A DNA stretch of 64,000 bases from Clostridia bacterium (GCA_017428625.1 JAFRQM010000006.1:1-64000), one strand, 5' to 3'. Shown: positions 17,203 to 26,166, counted from the first letter of the stretch. Notes: generated from the letters alone by a model not told the origin. A program made the numbers and translations.

Positions 17203-17955
17203 TCATAGCGTTTCATCCGATTCCTGCTGAAGCTGAGCGCCGTATCTGAAAACAACAACAAGAATGTAGATTACCGCAACAAGCAGAATACTGCCGAGGT
17301 TTACGGAAAAATTAAGTTCAGAGCCTTTGCCGACAGAATTCCACAAAGCGTCGCATACCGTGTTCATAATGATTACGGGAATAAGTGAGTTTGCAAAGAG
17401 CGAAAGTTTTTTTATAACAACTTCGCAAAACGGTGTTTCGCAGGTTTTAAGCTCCTTCATCAGCCATTTGACGCAGTGCATTGCAAACGCCGCCGTGCCG
17501 AACATTACAAAAGTCATAACAAGGCATACAATTATTCTTTTTATACTGAAAACAGTTTCATTTGCCCTTGTGTTGATTGTAAGGCCGTTGCCTTTTCTCG
17601 CAACCGTGATTTCGGAAAAATCCCTGTCATCAAGGCTGATGTCGGCGCCGGTGCCCTCTTTGCCCGCAATGGTGGTCTGACCGTCTTCGGGAACAAGGTC
17701 ACCGAGATTTTCTACCCCGTCAATCTTGATAAACGAGTTGAGCATTTCGAGAAAGTTGCCGGATGATTCAATGTCGATTCCCGTCGAAACCCTGACTTTT
17801 ATGTTCTGATCCGACACCCTGATTGCGGCAGCGGCGAGAATCGCCGTGAAAACCATACAGGTTACCGCCGCTATCACAAGAAAGATTGAAATAATATATC
17901 CGACCTTTCCCGCCTTGTTGATTGTATTGACTGATCTGTTTACTCTGCTTTCCAT
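17203..17955 (-). CDS. DUF2975 membrane protein
   Basis: A 250-residue membrane protein with an N-terminal helix (about 15-45), an extracytoplasmic section of about 100 residues and three C-terminal helices near HCVKWLMKEL and ILLVAVIYILVVVF. This matches the DUF2975 family, regularly paired with a tiny XRE regulator as here; the pair is thought to act as a sensor/repressor, but the signal is unknown. The ATG at 17955 has GGAGGAAACT upstream. The extracytoplasmic insertion is longer than in most family members. Confidence 0.85.
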   Translation of the reverse strand: MESRVNRSVNTINKAGKVGYIISIFLVIAAVTCMVFTAILAAAAIRVSDQNIKVRVSTGIDIESSGNFLEMLNSFIKIDGVENLGDLVPEDGQTTIAGKEGTGADISLDDRDFSEITVARKGNGLTINTRANETVFSIKRIIVCLVMTFVMFGTAAFAMHCVKWLMKELKTCETPFCEVVIKKLSLFANSLIPVIIMNTVCDALWNSVGKGSELNFSVNLGSILLVAVIYILVVVFRYGAQLQQESDETL

Positions 17956-17987
17956 AGTTTCCTCCGAAAAGATTAAAAATTTAATGT

Positions 17988-18050
17988 TTATCGTTAATTG
18001 CATTATAGCGTTGATTTTATGTTTGTCAAGCATTTTTTAACGATAATCGT
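17988..18050 (-). promoter_or_regulatory. Consensus promoter flanked by repressor-like dyads
   Basis: On the minus strand, TTGACA (18024-18029), a 16-bp spacer and TATAAT (18002-18007) are present. ACGATAATCGT (18040-18050) is a perfect dyad just upstream of the 35 box, and ATCGTTAA (17990-17997) repeats the half site downstream of the 10 box. These are the probable binding sites of the downstream XRE protein. Confidence 0.65.
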
Positions 18051-18120
18051 AAATTTTTTTATCTTTTGCTTGAAATCAAGGACTTTCACATACATTATTA
18101 TAAATCATAGAGATTCGTTC

Positions 18121-18150
18121 TTGATATCGTGCGATGATATATGATATACT
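18121..18150 (+). promoter_or_regulatory. Promoter of the DUF4838 gene
   Basis: TTGATA (18121-18126), an 18-bp spacer and TATACT (18145-18150) lie about 50 bp before the start codon. Confidence 0.5.
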
Positions 18151-18198
18151 TAATTAAAGATTCCCGCGTCAATATTATAATGAAAGCGAGAGATAACA

Positions 18199-20091
18199 AT
18201 GAAAAAACTTCTGTCCGTTTTACTCATTTTATGTCTGTGCCTGTCCTTTGCGCCGGCAGTTTTCGCAGGCGAAGGCATAACCGTCAACGGCACCTGGTCG
18301 GTGCTTGTTCCGGCAGAGCCTACACCTTATGAAAGTTTTGCCGCAAACAAACTCAGCGCTGAACTTTCGGGTTTGTTCGGCGGTGAAATTCCCGTTGTCA
18401 GCCGTGCGGACGGGAACTGTATCGCCATCGGCTCCGCTTCTCAGGCGGATGTCTCTGAACTCGCTGTCAACGGTTATCGCATTCAGGCAATCGACGGCAA
18501 TATTCATATCGGCGGCACCGGCGTTCGCGGTCTGCAGGCGGGCGCATACCGTTTTCTTGAAGAGTTCTGCAAAAGAAAGGTTTATGCTTATGACTGCATT
18601 GTAATGCCTACGGTTGACAGCATAACCGTCCCCTCCGATACCGATATAAAATATGAGCCGTTCTTCGAATATACCGACACCGACTGGCTCAGTCCGTGCG
18701 ACACCGAGTATTCCCTTTCAAACGGTCTTAACGGAGGAACATACCGTTACATCCCCGCCGAGGCGGGCGGCACCGTCAACTATCTCGGCGGATTTTGCCA
18801 CACGATGGGAACCCTTTGCGAAACGGAGGCGCATAAAGATTCCGACCCTGAACAGCTTGCCCTTCACGACGGCAAACGCACAACAGAACAGCCCTGCCTG
18901 ACAAATCCCGAAGTTTTAAAAATCGCAACCGCAAATGTTCTGAAGATACTTGAACAGAAATATGACCCTCAGGCGTCTGTGCAGATTGTTTCGGTAACCC
19001 AGAACGACAACCAGCTTTACTGCGAGTGCGATACCTGCAAAGCGTTTGAGAAATCACACGGAGGCGTTCAGTCCGCCACAATGATTAATTTCGTCAATCA
19101 GATAGCCGACGCCGTCAAAGCCGCGGGCTATGAAAACGCCGCCATTGACACCTTCGCTTATCAATACACCCGTCAGGCTCCCGCGGGCATCGTTCCGCGC
19201 GACAATGTCATAGTCCGTCTCTGCACAATTGAGTGCTGCTTCCGCCATACGCTTGATGATTCCAACTGCAAGCGCAACAAAAAACTGATGAAAGACCTCA
19301 ACGACTGGTCTGAAATCTGCAACAGAATCTATGTCTGGGATTACACCACAAACTACTCAAACACCTGCATTCTTTTTCCGGATTTAGGCGTTATTCAGCG
19401 CAACATTCAGGTCTTTTATGAGAACAATGTCAAAGGCGTTTATGAAGAGGGCAATTACTATATCCGCAGCTGCAACACCGAATTCGGTGAACTGCGCGCC
19501 TACCTTATTTCAAAGTGCCTGCAGAACCCCTACTGCGATTATGACGCCGAAATGAAAGGCTTCCTTGAAAACTATTACGGCCCGGCAGGCGCCGATATAG
19601 GCAGAATCCTTGAAATGCACCTTGCAAACACAGGCGCTCATCTGAGCATCAGTGAAAGTCCGTCTGCGAGTTTTTCATTTACCAACAAAGAAATTTCCGC
19701 AATAAACTCTCTGTGGGCGCACGCGAAGTCATCGGCGCAAAATGAAGAACAGCTTGAGCGCATTACCCGTTCCGAACTCTCCTGGCGTTTCTGGAAGGGG
19801 AGCACCGGCAAAGGCGAGTTCTCTCTTCTTAACCCCGGGCGTTTTGATGAGAGAGAAAAACTGTTTGAGGACCTTCAGGCTTATGATGTCAGAATGATAT
19901 GTGAGGGCGGTTATGATGATTACCTTGACTGCCTGTGCGTCCGCTATGTTCCCGTGTGCGAGTGGAATATGTATGAAGCCGATGAATCCGATGCGCAGGC
20001 TCGCCTTTTCTTCGGCGGAATTTTCGAATCTCTTGTTCCATTCCTTTCCCTTTACGGTCTGCTTTACAGACTTTTCGGAGCAGCGGCATAA
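18199..20091 (+). CDS. Secreted DUF4838 protein
   Basis: A 630-residue protein with a classical signal peptide (cut near AVFAGE). Residues about 30-130 resemble the N-terminal domain of alpha-glucuronidase/GH67-type proteins (AANKLSAEL, GVRGLQAGAYRFLEE). The main part is DUF4838 (about 210-480), with VSVTQNDNQLYCECDTC and VIVRLCTIECCF. The family is common in gut bacteria and planctomycetes and looks like a glycosidase-type barrel, but no activity is established. A C-terminal helical region follows. It lies alone between its own promoter and terminator. Confidence 0.8.
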   Translation: MKKLLSVLLILCLCLSFAPAVFAGEGITVNGTWSVLVPAEPTPYESFAANKLSAELSGLFGGEIPVVSRADGNCIAIGSASQADVSELAVNGYRIQAIDGNIHIGGTGVRGLQAGAYRFLEEFCKRKVYAYDCIVMPTVDSITVPSDTDIKYEPFFEYTDTDWLSPCDTEYSLSNGLNGGTYRYIPAEAGGTVNYLGGFCHTMGTLCETEAHKDSDPEQLALHDGKRTTEQPCLTNPEVLKIATANVLKILEQKYDPQASVQIVSVTQNDNQLYCECDTCKAFEKSHGGVQSATMINFVNQIADAVKAAGYENAAIDTFAYQYTRQAPAGIVPRDNVIVRLCTIECCFRHTLDDSNCKRNKKLMKDLNDWSEICNRIYVWDYTTNYSNTCILFPDLGVIQRNIQVFYENNVKGVYEEGNYYIRSCNTEFGELRAYLISKCLQNPYCDYDAEMKGFLENYYGPAGADIGRILEMHLANTGAHLSISESPSASFSFTNKEISAINSLWAHAKSSAQNEEQLERITRSELSWRFWKGSTGKGEFSLLNPGRFDEREKLFEDLQAYDVRMICEGGYDDYLDCLCVRYVPVCEWNMYEADESDAQARLFFGGIFESLVPFLSLYGLLYRLFGAAA

Positions 20092-20130
20092 TATTTCAGG
20101 CACATATTTAAAACAAAACATTGCAATTCA

Positions 20131-20156
20131 AAAGCGGGTCGGCTGACCCGCTTTTT
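20131..20156 (+). terminator. Terminator of the DUF4838 gene
   Basis: AAAGCGGGTC/GACCCGCTTT (20131-20140 and 20145-20154) with loop GGCT is followed by TT. Confidence 0.85.
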
Positions 20157-20169
20157 ATGCTGCCCGGCA

Positions 20170-20217
20170 TTGACTTTTTTCTTTTTCTGTAGTATGATTT
20201 GTATGAAAAATCATACT
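20170..20217 (+). promoter_or_regulatory. Promoter and operator of the AbrB-ABC operon
   Basis: TTGACT (20170-20175), a 17-bp spacer and TATGAT (20193-20198) are present. A perfect inverted repeat AGTATGATTT/AAATCATACT (20191-20200 and 20208-20217) covers the 10 box and start region, placing a repressor, most simply the encoded AbrB protein, on the promoter. Confidence 0.65.
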
Positions 20218-20235
20218 TAAACAGGAGGTTTGTCA

Positions 20236-20460
20236 ATGAATACTCCCGAAGGCAAATACGCGTGGAGCGTTACCGTCGGCTCAAAAGGGCAGATAGTTAT
20301 TCCCAAAGAAGCGAGAGATTTGTTCAACATAAATCCGGGCGACACAATTCTTTTGCTCGGCGACACAAAAAGAGGAATAGCAATTCCTCCGAAGTCAACA
20401 TTTTCAACATTTTTTTCTCGCATTTTCGGTGCGGATAAAACAGGGGAGGAGGGTGAATAA
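20236..20460 (+). CDS. AbrB/MazE/SpoVT-type transcriptional regulator
   Basis: A 74-residue swapped-hairpin DNA-binding protein: VTVGSKGQIVIPKEARDLFNI is typical (here up to the Pro at VIPKEAR). A C-terminal basic/aromatic tail (about 50-74) may contact partners. AGGAGG lies 7 nt upstream of the ATG at 20236; an in-frame TTG at 20230 is in the spacer. It precedes an ABC ATPase by a 1-bp overlap, a common arrangement in Clostridia where AbrB replaces GntR as the repressor of a small ABC exporter. Confidence 0.9.
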   Translation: MNTPEGKYAWSVTVGSKGQIVIPKEARDLFNINPGDTILLLGDTKRGIAIPPKSTFSTFFSRIFGADKTGEEGE

Positions 20461-21200
20461 TGCCTGTTCTCCGAGTAGAAAATCTCTGCAAACGCTACCC
20501 GGGGTTTCTGCTTGACAACATCAGTTTTTCCGTCTGTGAAGGCAGAATTACCGGGCTCATCGGCCGCAACGGCGCCGGCAAAACCACAACCCTTAAATCC
20601 ATTTTCAACCTCGTTCACCCCGACGGGGGCGAAATCAGTGTTTTCGGGCTGAATATGCCCGCCGACGAGCGCAAAATCAAACAGCGTATAGGTTACGCGG
20701 GCGGAGCGGTCGATTATTATAAACATAAAAAACTGCGCGACATCAGCAGAATTACAAGTATGTTTTACGGCAACTGGGATGACTCCGCATACAGAAAATA
20801 TCTTGACGCCTTTTCACTTGATGAAAACAAAACCCCGCTCGAACTGTCTGAGGGAATGCGCGTTAAATTCAGCCTGACGCTCGCTCTGTCTCATCACGCC
20901 GAACTGCTTGTTCTCGACGAGCCCACAAGCGGGCTTGATCCCGTCTCACGCGCGGAACTTCTTGACACCTTTCTGTTTCTCAAAGAAAAAGGCGTAGGAA
21001 TCCTCTTCTCAACCCACATCACAACCGACCTTGAAAAATGCGCTGATGACATAGTTTATATCGCCTCCGGCAAACTCATTGCGGCAAAGCCTCTGCGTGA
21101 GTTCATAAGCGAAAATGCGCAGGCGGGCAACGGAGACTCGCTTGAAGATATTATGGTCCGTTATGAAAAGGAGTCGCTTTATGAAAAACTTGCTGATTAA
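20460..21200 (+). CDS. ABC transporter ATP-binding protein
   Basis: A 246-residue ATPase. Walker A is GRNGAGKTT (about 33-41), the signature region is LSEGMRVKFSL instead of LSGGQ, and Walker B is LLVLDEPTSGLDP. The LSxGM form is usual in YtrB/BcrA-like exporter ATPases. It energises the ABC-2 permease encoded next, with which it overlaps by 20 bp. The exported substrate is unknown; related systems act in peptide or antibiotic resistance. Confidence 0.93.
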   Translation: MPVLRVENLCKRYPGFLLDNISFSVCEGRITGLIGRNGAGKTTTLKSIFNLVHPDGGEISVFGLNMPADERKIKQRIGYAGGAVDYYKHKKLRDISRITSMFYGNWDDSAYRKYLDAFSLDENKTPLELSEGMRVKFSLTLALSHHAELLVLDEPTSGLDPVSRAELLDTFLFLKEKGVGILFSTHITTDLEKCADDIVYIASGKLIAAKPLREFISENAQAGNGDSLEDIMVRYEKESLYEKLAD

Positions 21201-21834
21201 CGAATTGCGGCTTTCCGCTTCGCCGCTTTCATATATTTTTCTCACAGCGGCGCTTATGACAATGCTGCCGGGGTATCCTATACTTATGAGCGCTTTTTTT
21301 ATATGCTTCGGAAATTTTCATACATTTCAGAATGCGCGCGAGGCAAACGACACTCTCTATTCAGTCCTTCTTCCCGTAAGCAAAAACGATATTGTCAGAG
21401 CCAGGTTCGTTTTTATTATTGTAATTCAGTCAGCCGGGTTTCTTCTCTGCGCCGCGCTTACAGCCCTGCGTATGACCGTGCTTTCAGACACAAAACCATA
21501 TACCGGCAATTCGCTTATGAACGCAACGCCCGTTTATCTCGCTTTTGTTTTGCTTATCTACTGCGCTTTCAACATACTGTTCGCCGCCGGTTTCTATAAA
21601 ACGGCATACAAAATCGGAATACCGTTCATCAGATTCGGCTCTGCGGTTTTTATATTGGTTGCCGCCGCTGAAATTCTGCCGCACTTACCGGGGCTTACAT
21701 TCCTTCACTCGCCCAAGGGCGAAAGGCAGGGCGTTCAGTTCGCCGCGCTCGCCGCTGCCGCGGTTGTTTATTGCGTTTTTACAGCCGCCGCCTGCAGAAT
21801 ATCGCAAAAAAGATTTGAAAAAATTGACTTATAA
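21181..21834 (+). CDS. ABC-2 type transporter permease
   Basis: A 217-residue integral membrane protein with six hydrophobic segments, beginning MKNLLINELRL. It has the family's N-terminal REAND and VLLPVSKNDIV region between helices 2 and 3. The ATG at 21181 has GGAG 7 nt upstream inside the ATPase gene. It is the last gene of the AbrB-ABC operon. Confidence 0.85.
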   Translation: MKNLLINELRLSASPLSYIFLTAALMTMLPGYPILMSAFFICFGNFHTFQNAREANDTLYSVLLPVSKNDIVRARFVFIIVIQSAGFLLCAALTALRMTVLSDTKPYTGNSLMNATPVYLAFVLLIYCAFNILFAAGFYKTAYKIGIPFIRFGSAVFILVAAAEILPHLPGLTFLHSPKGERQGVQFAALAAAAVVYCVFTAAACRISQKRFEKIDL

Positions 21835-21848
21835 AGCCATACACAACA

Positions 21849-21874
21849 AAAAGCCCGCACCGTCAGGTGCGGGC
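21849..21874 (-). terminator. Terminator of the Ig-like secreted protein gene
   Basis: GCCCGCACC/GGTGCGGGC (21853-21861 and 21866-21874) with loop GTCA is followed on the minus strand by TTTTTG. Confidence 0.88.
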
Positions 21875-21903
21875 AATTCATTTATGAAGGTTATTCGCTT
21901 TGT

Positions 21904-23166
21904 TTATGCCGCTGTATTACCGATATCGGTAACAAATCTGAAACTGCTTATAAAAGCTTCGCCCAGCAGTCTTATTGCGGCAAAGAAAATCGAAATGGGG
22001 CTGACGGTTTCTCCGTTGATATTTATCGGAACCAGGCTTTGCGATTCGGTAAGATTTCTCCAGATGAAATACACATCGCTCCCGTCAAGGCAGAAACTGT
22101 CATCTTTAATCTGCTCAAGGCTGTCAACCTGTGAAAAGCCGCAGGATTTCATACTTTTGGCAAACGCCTGTGCCATTTTTTCATCCTTGAGGGTAATGCG
22201 GCTTACCATCTGCAGCTCCCTGGCAGGCTTGCTTTTGGTAAGACTGCCGACCTTATAGCCGTCGCACCACCAGTATTTGCCGTAATCACGGGTAAACTCA
22301 CGGCGCACGGTTCCGTTTGAAAGCGTGTGGTAAAGAGTCATTTCCATATTAAGCCAGTCGCTTTTGCCTGCGCAGTTGTAAACTGACGCAAGCGTGTCGC
22401 CGAAACCTACAGAGTATTTTGTGTAAACCCCGATTTCGCCGCCCATCTGGAACAGTCCGTATTGACCTTTCCATAATTCAATAAGCCAGTCTTTGTTGCC
22501 GTAAGTGAAGGGCAGGCGCACAAAGTCATACTGATATCCGATTATCTGAGAAGCGTTGTCATAGAGCCTTATAAAACCGAACGGCTTCTGCCAGGCGTAA
22601 TCGTTGTCCGAATAGTAATAATCACCCAGATTGCTGTAGCGGTAGCTGATTGACAGCAGAAAATGGGGAATCATCCTCCTTGATGTAACACTTACCGTGC
22701 AGGAGGCGGAATATGTCTTTCCGCCGTCTGTGGCGGTGGCGGTAATCTTCGTTTTGCCTGCCGCTTTGCCTGAAACAACGCCGTTGCCGTTTACGGTTGC
22801 AACAGAGGGATTGGCGGATGACCACGCAATTTTCACGCTCTGATTTTCAGAATTTTTAAGCTCCGCGTTTATCGGGAATCTGGAGTTTACCGTAACAGAA
22901 ATCTGCGAATCGGATATAACCAGTTGAGGTTCGGGCTTTTCCGTCTCCTCGGGTTCACCGGGCTCATCGGTCTCACCGGGATTACCCGGCTCGCCCGGTT
23001 GTTCCGTTTCTCCCGGTTCTCCGGGTTCATCAACCGTTTCGTTTGAATATACGGCGGCAGCACCGTCTGACTCATCCGCCGCAATAATTCCGGCAGCGCT
23101 GACAACCGATGAAAAAACCAGCACTGCGCAAAGAATTAAAGCAAGTGTCCGCAGAAAAACCTTCAT
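21904..23166 (-). CDS. Secreted protein with Big_2 Ig-like domain and DUF4474-like domain
   Basis: A 420-residue exported protein. A signal peptide (about 1-27) is followed by a Gly/Pro/Glu/Thr-rich linker (about 45-85) with repeated PGEPGE/PGETDEPGE units. A bacterial Ig-like group 2 domain (about 85-165; VNSRFPINAEL, GVVSGKAAGKTKITATA) comes next. The C-terminal region (about 190-350), with RLPFTYGNKDWLIELWKGQYG and GGEIGVYTK, matches the DUF4474 pattern. The start at 23166 has AGGAGA 8 nt upstream; a GTG lies two codons earlier. A hydrophobic C-terminal segment suggests loose membrane association. Confidence 0.75.
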   Translation of the reverse strand: MKVFLRTLALILCAVLVFSSVVSAAGIIAADESDGAAAVYSNETVDEPGEPGETEQPGEPGNPGETDEPGEPEETEKPEPQLVISDSQISVTVNSRFPINAELKNSENQSVKIAWSSANPSVATVNGNGVVSGKAAGKTKITATATDGGKTYSASCTVSVTSRRMIPHFLLSISYRYSNLGDYYYSDNDYAWQKPFGFIRLYDNASQIIGYQYDFVRLPFTYGNKDWLIELWKGQYGLFQMGGEIGVYTKYSVGFGDTLASVYNCAGKSDWLNMEMTLYHTLSNGTVRREFTRDYGKYWWCDGYKVGSLTKSKPARELQMVSRITLKDEKMAQAFAKSMKSCGFSQVDSLEQIKDDSFCLDGSDVYFIWRNLTESQSLVPININGETVSPISIFFAAIRLLGEAFISSFRFVTDIGNTAA

Positions 23167-23172
23167 TTTCAC

Positions 23173-23440
23173 TGTCTCCTGATTGTTAATTAATTCTTTC
23201 GCAACATAAGCGGCGCAACCCCCGCCGCACCCGAATAATAATCTGAAAATAAACGGATAAAAAACACCGGATAATGTGAAAAACCATATTCTTTGTCTTA
23301 TAACCGTTTATACGAAAAAAACCGTTTCATAATATTTTAACATATCTTATCCGAAATTTCAAATCAAATATTTCAAACCCCCGGGAGCGGGTGTTAATTT
23401 GCAAATGATTTAAATTTAAAAGATTTCAGATAAAAAGAAA
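23173..23440. other. AT-rich intergenic stretch without a recognised element
   Basis: Between the Ig-like gene and the tRNA-Arg terminator I see only AT-rich sequence, part of it the leader of the Ig-like gene. No convincing promoter, ORF or long repeat stands out. Confidence 0.5.
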
Positions 23441-23484
23441 CATAACCCGAACGTATCACCTATAATGGTGATGTTCGAGTCATG
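23441..23484 (-). terminator. Terminator of tRNA-Arg
   Basis: Arms of 12 nt (CATGACTCGAAC against GTTCGGGTTATG on the minus strand, two wobble or mismatch positions) enclose ATCACC/GGTGAT, and TTTCTTTTTAT follows. Confidence 0.7.
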
Positions 23485-23490
23485 TTTTTC

Positions 23491-23567
23491 TGGCCCGCCT
23501 GACAGGATTCGAACCTGCGCTCTCCGGAATCGGAATCCGCTGCGTTATCCAGCTGCGCCACAGGCGG
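23491..23567 (-). tRNA. tRNA-Arg (anticodon CCG)
   Basis: A 77-nt tRNA with encoded CCA (23491-23493). The acceptor stem CCGCCTG/CAGGCGG, D-loop AGCTGGATAA, anticodon loop TTCCGAT and T-arm CAGGTTCGAATCCTG are all as expected for tRNA-Arg reading CGG. Confidence 0.94.
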
Positions 23568-23768
23568 AAATATATGAAATCAAAGGAATTGCGTTTTTAA
23601 TTAGGTCAATGTAGTATATTCCGAACCGGTTAAACATCGGTCGACCCTCAGATTTCCGAATAATAATACCATAAAAAGCAGCCCAATGCAATATTATAAT
23701 ACTGTTTTATCTCATAATTGCAAACTAAAACAATTGAAGCCGCACATTATGACTTAAGCGGATGCGTA

Positions 23769-23792
23769 AAGCCTTCTCCCGGGAGAAGGCTT
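23769..23792 (-). terminator. Terminator of the TetR redox operon
   Basis: A perfect 24-bp palindrome (AAGCCTTCTCCC and its complement) lies 18 bp past the ACT-domain gene. The following T tract on the minus strand is weak (TTAC). Confidence 0.65.
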
Positions 23793-23809
23793 AAACCATT
23801 GTATCGGGT

Positions 23810-24175
23810 TCAGATAATTGTATATCCTTCGCAAGACAGGATTTTTAACGCTCTGTCAAAGTTGTCTTCCTTCACAAGAACATAATCCGTGTTGTATGTT
23901 GATACCGCAAATATGCTTATTTTGTGATTCGCGAGAATATTTGACAGTTTTGCCAGAACGCCGGTCATTGAAAAATCCAGCGTTCCCTTAACGCGAAAGC
24001 ATCTCCATCCGTCAACGCGCTCAGAGGTCTCCGCCGGAGTGTCTTGCGTTTTGCAGACCAGAGATAATTCTTCATCCGTTTTACCGATGAAATAAAACTC
24101 GGCTGAGGTGTCGATATATGATATATCCGGCACTTTGCACACAGTCAGATTATAATCTGTTTTTTCAAGGTCCAT
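23810..24175 (-). CDS. ACT-domain protein (CASTOR-like)
   Basis: A 121-residue protein. The C-terminal half (about 58-118: WRCFRVKGTLDFSMTGVLAKL, then ILANHKISIFAVSTYNTDYVLV) is a typical ACT/CASTOR-ACT ligand-binding fold, used to sense amino acids or other small molecules; the N-terminal half may be a second, degenerate ACT unit. The ATG at 24175 has GAGGTGA 8 nt upstream. It is the last gene of the TetR operon; the ligand is unknown. Confidence 0.75.
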   Translation of the reverse strand: MDLEKTDYNLTVCKVPDISYIDTSAEFYFIGKTDEELSLVCKTQDTPAETSERVDGWRCFRVKGTLDFSMTGVLAKLSNILANHKISIFAVSTYNTDYVLVKEDNFDRALKILSCEGYTII

Positions 24176-24214
24176 TTGGCATTTCACCTCGTTCAATACG
24201 GAAATTGTCCGCCG

Positions 24215-25384
24215 TCAATGACTCTCTCTTAAAATTTGCATAACCTCATCTTTGTTCAGCACTTTATATCCGCCGTCAAGAATAATTGTTCCATCGCAGA
24301 TATCGGTGAGCATATCTTCTGCAGCGCCGAGTTCAGACAGAGACATAACAAGCCCGAGTTCTTTCATCCAATTTTCCATGGCGAGCAGGCCTTCTTCAGC
24401 TGCCTGCATATCAGTTTTGCCTTCTGTGCAGATACCCCATACATTTTCGGCAAATCTTCTGAATTTTGCTGCTGCGTAGGGCAGAATAAACCTGTAGTAG
24501 GGCAAAGAAACCGCCGCGAGTGTCATACCGTGAGTGGCATCGGTAACCGCGCCTGCCGCCTGACCGAGCATATGCACCATCCAGTCGGTGCTCTTGCCCT
24601 TTGAAATCAGCGTGTTAAGCGCCCATGTTGCGCACCACATAATGTTGCTTCTCGCTTCGTAATCCTGAGGGTTTTTATTTGCAATTCTGCTTGAATGAAT
24701 AACATTTTTCATCAGCGCTTCGGCAAGATAATCGCTTGTGCAATCGTCTTCGCCCGAAAAATACTGTTCGCAAATATGGTTGAATATATCATAAATACCG
24801 GCAACCATCTGATAATGCGGAAGTGTCAGGGTGTATTTCGGGTTCAGGATTGTAAACCTCGGCATAATCTTTTCATCGGAGAAAACATGACCGATTTTAA
24901 GTTTCTTTTCGGGATATGTGATAACCGAACCCGCATTCATTTCCGAACCGGTGCCGACCATTGTCAGAACACAGCCTACAGGAACAGTTTCGCAATCGGG
25001 CTCTTCAAAATCAATGTAGTATTTCTGCCACGGGTCACCGTAGAAATTGACTGAAACGGAGAGTGCTTTTGAATAGTCGCATACCGAGCCGCCTCCCACG
25101 GCAAGAATCAGGTCGGTTTTGTGTTCTCTCGCAACGGCAATACCTTCATTGAGCTTGTGAATTGTCGGGTTCGGCATTACACCTGAAACCTCAGCAATGT
25201 TTTTTCCGGCACCATTGAGAATTGCAATAACCTCGTCATAAATACCGTTATTTTTTATCGAACCGCCGCCGTAAACCAGCAAAACATTTTCTCCGTATTT
25301 TTTCAGTTCATCTTTCAAAAATGAAAGAGAGTTGTCGCCGAAATACAGTTTAGTGGGGTTGCAGTAAGTAAAATTTCCGAGCAT
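24215..25384 (-). CDS. Iron-containing alcohol dehydrogenase (butanol dehydrogenase/YqhD-like)
   Basis: A 389-residue group III alcohol dehydrogenase that reduces aldehydes with NAD(P)H. The coenzyme loop is AVGGGSVCDYSKA, and the metal-binding region includes the GSEMNAGSVI and HGMTLAA motifs (metal-ligand Asp/His around 195-280). Relatives YqhD and BdhA detoxify short aldehydes or make alcohols during fermentation. Its place in a TetR operon of flavin reductases favours aldehyde detoxification. The start has GGAGAGA upstream. Confidence 0.93.
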   Translation of the reverse strand: MLGNFTYCNPTKLYFGDNSLSFLKDELKKYGENVLLVYGGGSIKNNGIYDEVIAILNGAGKNIAEVSGVMPNPTIHKLNEGIAVAREHKTDLILAVGGGSVCDYSKALSVSVNFYGDPWQKYYIDFEEPDCETVPVGCVLTMVGTGSEMNAGSVITYPEKKLKIGHVFSDEKIMPRFTILNPKYTLTLPHYQMVAGIYDIFNHICEQYFSGEDDCTSDYLAEALMKNVIHSSRIANKNPQDYEARSNIMWCATWALNTLISKGKSTDWMVHMLGQAAGAVTDATHGMTLAAVSLPYYRFILPYAAAKFRRFAENVWGICTEGKTDMQAAEEGLLAMENWMKELGLVMSLSELGAAEDMLTDICDGTIILDGGYKVLNKDEVMQILRESH

Positions 25385-25398
25385 ATAATCTCTCTCCT

Positions 25399-26154
25399 TT
25401 ATTTAAGCTTGCCGTATTCTTCATCACTCACGGGTTCAAGCCACTCGGTGCCTGCGTTTTCACCCGGAATTTCTATTGCAAGGTGGGCAAACCAGGCGTC
25501 GGGAGCAGCCCCGTGCCAGTGCTTTATCTCCGCCGGTATATTAACGACTTTGCCCTCCGTCATCTCAACGGGGTCGCTGTCGGCTTCCTGATAATAACCT
25601 CTGCCGCCTACGCAGATAAGCATCTGACCTCCGCCGTTCTTTGCGTGATGTATGTGCCAGTTGTTTCTGCATCCCGGCTCAAAAGTCACATTATAAACGC
25701 CTATCTGCTGCGTTGAAACAGGCGCAAGGTAACTTCGCCCGGTAAAATAATCCCCGAACGGGTTGGGTTCGCCTATAGGGGACATTATTGTTTTCTGAAA
25801 CCTTTCTTTTTCGTTTAACGGTTCTTCGTCATCTGCCCAAACCTCTTTTGCGAGGCGGAACACGGCCCAACCCTTCGGCCAGCCGCAATACATGGTGCAA
25901 TGGGTAATAACCGCTGCAATTTCTTCTTTTGTAACGCCGTTGTTTTTCGCGTTGGCAAGGTGATATTTCAGCGAACTGTCGGTAATGCCGCCCGCCATAA
26001 GCGAAACAACCGTAACAATACACTTTGTTTTTATGTCGAGCGCGTCTTCGTTCCATACTTCACCGAAAAGCACATCGTCGTTGAGATGAGCGAACATCGG
26101 TGCGAATTCACCGAGCTGCTCCCTGCCTGCTGTTTGTGTTATTTTTTCTTTCAT
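25399..26154 (-). CDS. Carboxymuconolactone decarboxylase-cupin fusion protein
   Basis: 251 residues with two domains. Residues 1-115 are a CMD/AhpD-like helical domain (KTKCIVTVVSLMAGG, then a C-x5-W pattern in THCTMYCGWPKGW), a fold whose members include alkylhydroperoxidases with a CxxC; here only one nearby Cys pair (CTMYC) is seen. Residues 130-245 are a cupin (NWHIHHAKNGGGQMLICVGGRGY and HWHGAAP), with metal-binding His residues. Such fusions recur in gut Firmicutes redox clusters; the reaction is unknown. Confidence 0.88.
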   Translation of the reverse strand: MKEKITQTAGREQLGEFAPMFAHLNDDVLFGEVWNEDALDIKTKCIVTVVSLMAGGITDSSLKYHLANAKNNGVTKEEIAAVITHCTMYCGWPKGWAVFRLAKEVWADDEEPLNEKERFQKTIMSPIGEPNPFGDYFTGRSYLAPVSTQQIGVYNVTFEPGCRNNWHIHHAKNGGGQMLICVGGRGYYQEADSDPVEMTEGKVVNIPAEIKHWHGAAPDAWFAHLAIEIPGENAGTEWLEPVSDEEYGKLK

Positions 26155-26166
26155 AGCGTCTCCTGT

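Noticed and set aside
21545..22258. A 237-codon plus-strand frame across the ABC permease and the Ig-like gene
   Set aside because: It crosses a strong terminator and two real genes and resembles no known protein.
22900..23040. Repeated PGE/PGET-coding units as a DNA tandem repeat
   Set aside because: The periodicity is in the protein linker and the codons vary, so it is a low-complexity protein region rather than a separate DNA element.
25399..26154. Assignment of alkylhydroperoxidase (AhpD) activity to the CMD-cupin protein
   Set aside because: The AhpD CxxC motif is not present; only a CTMYC pair with different spacing is seen.
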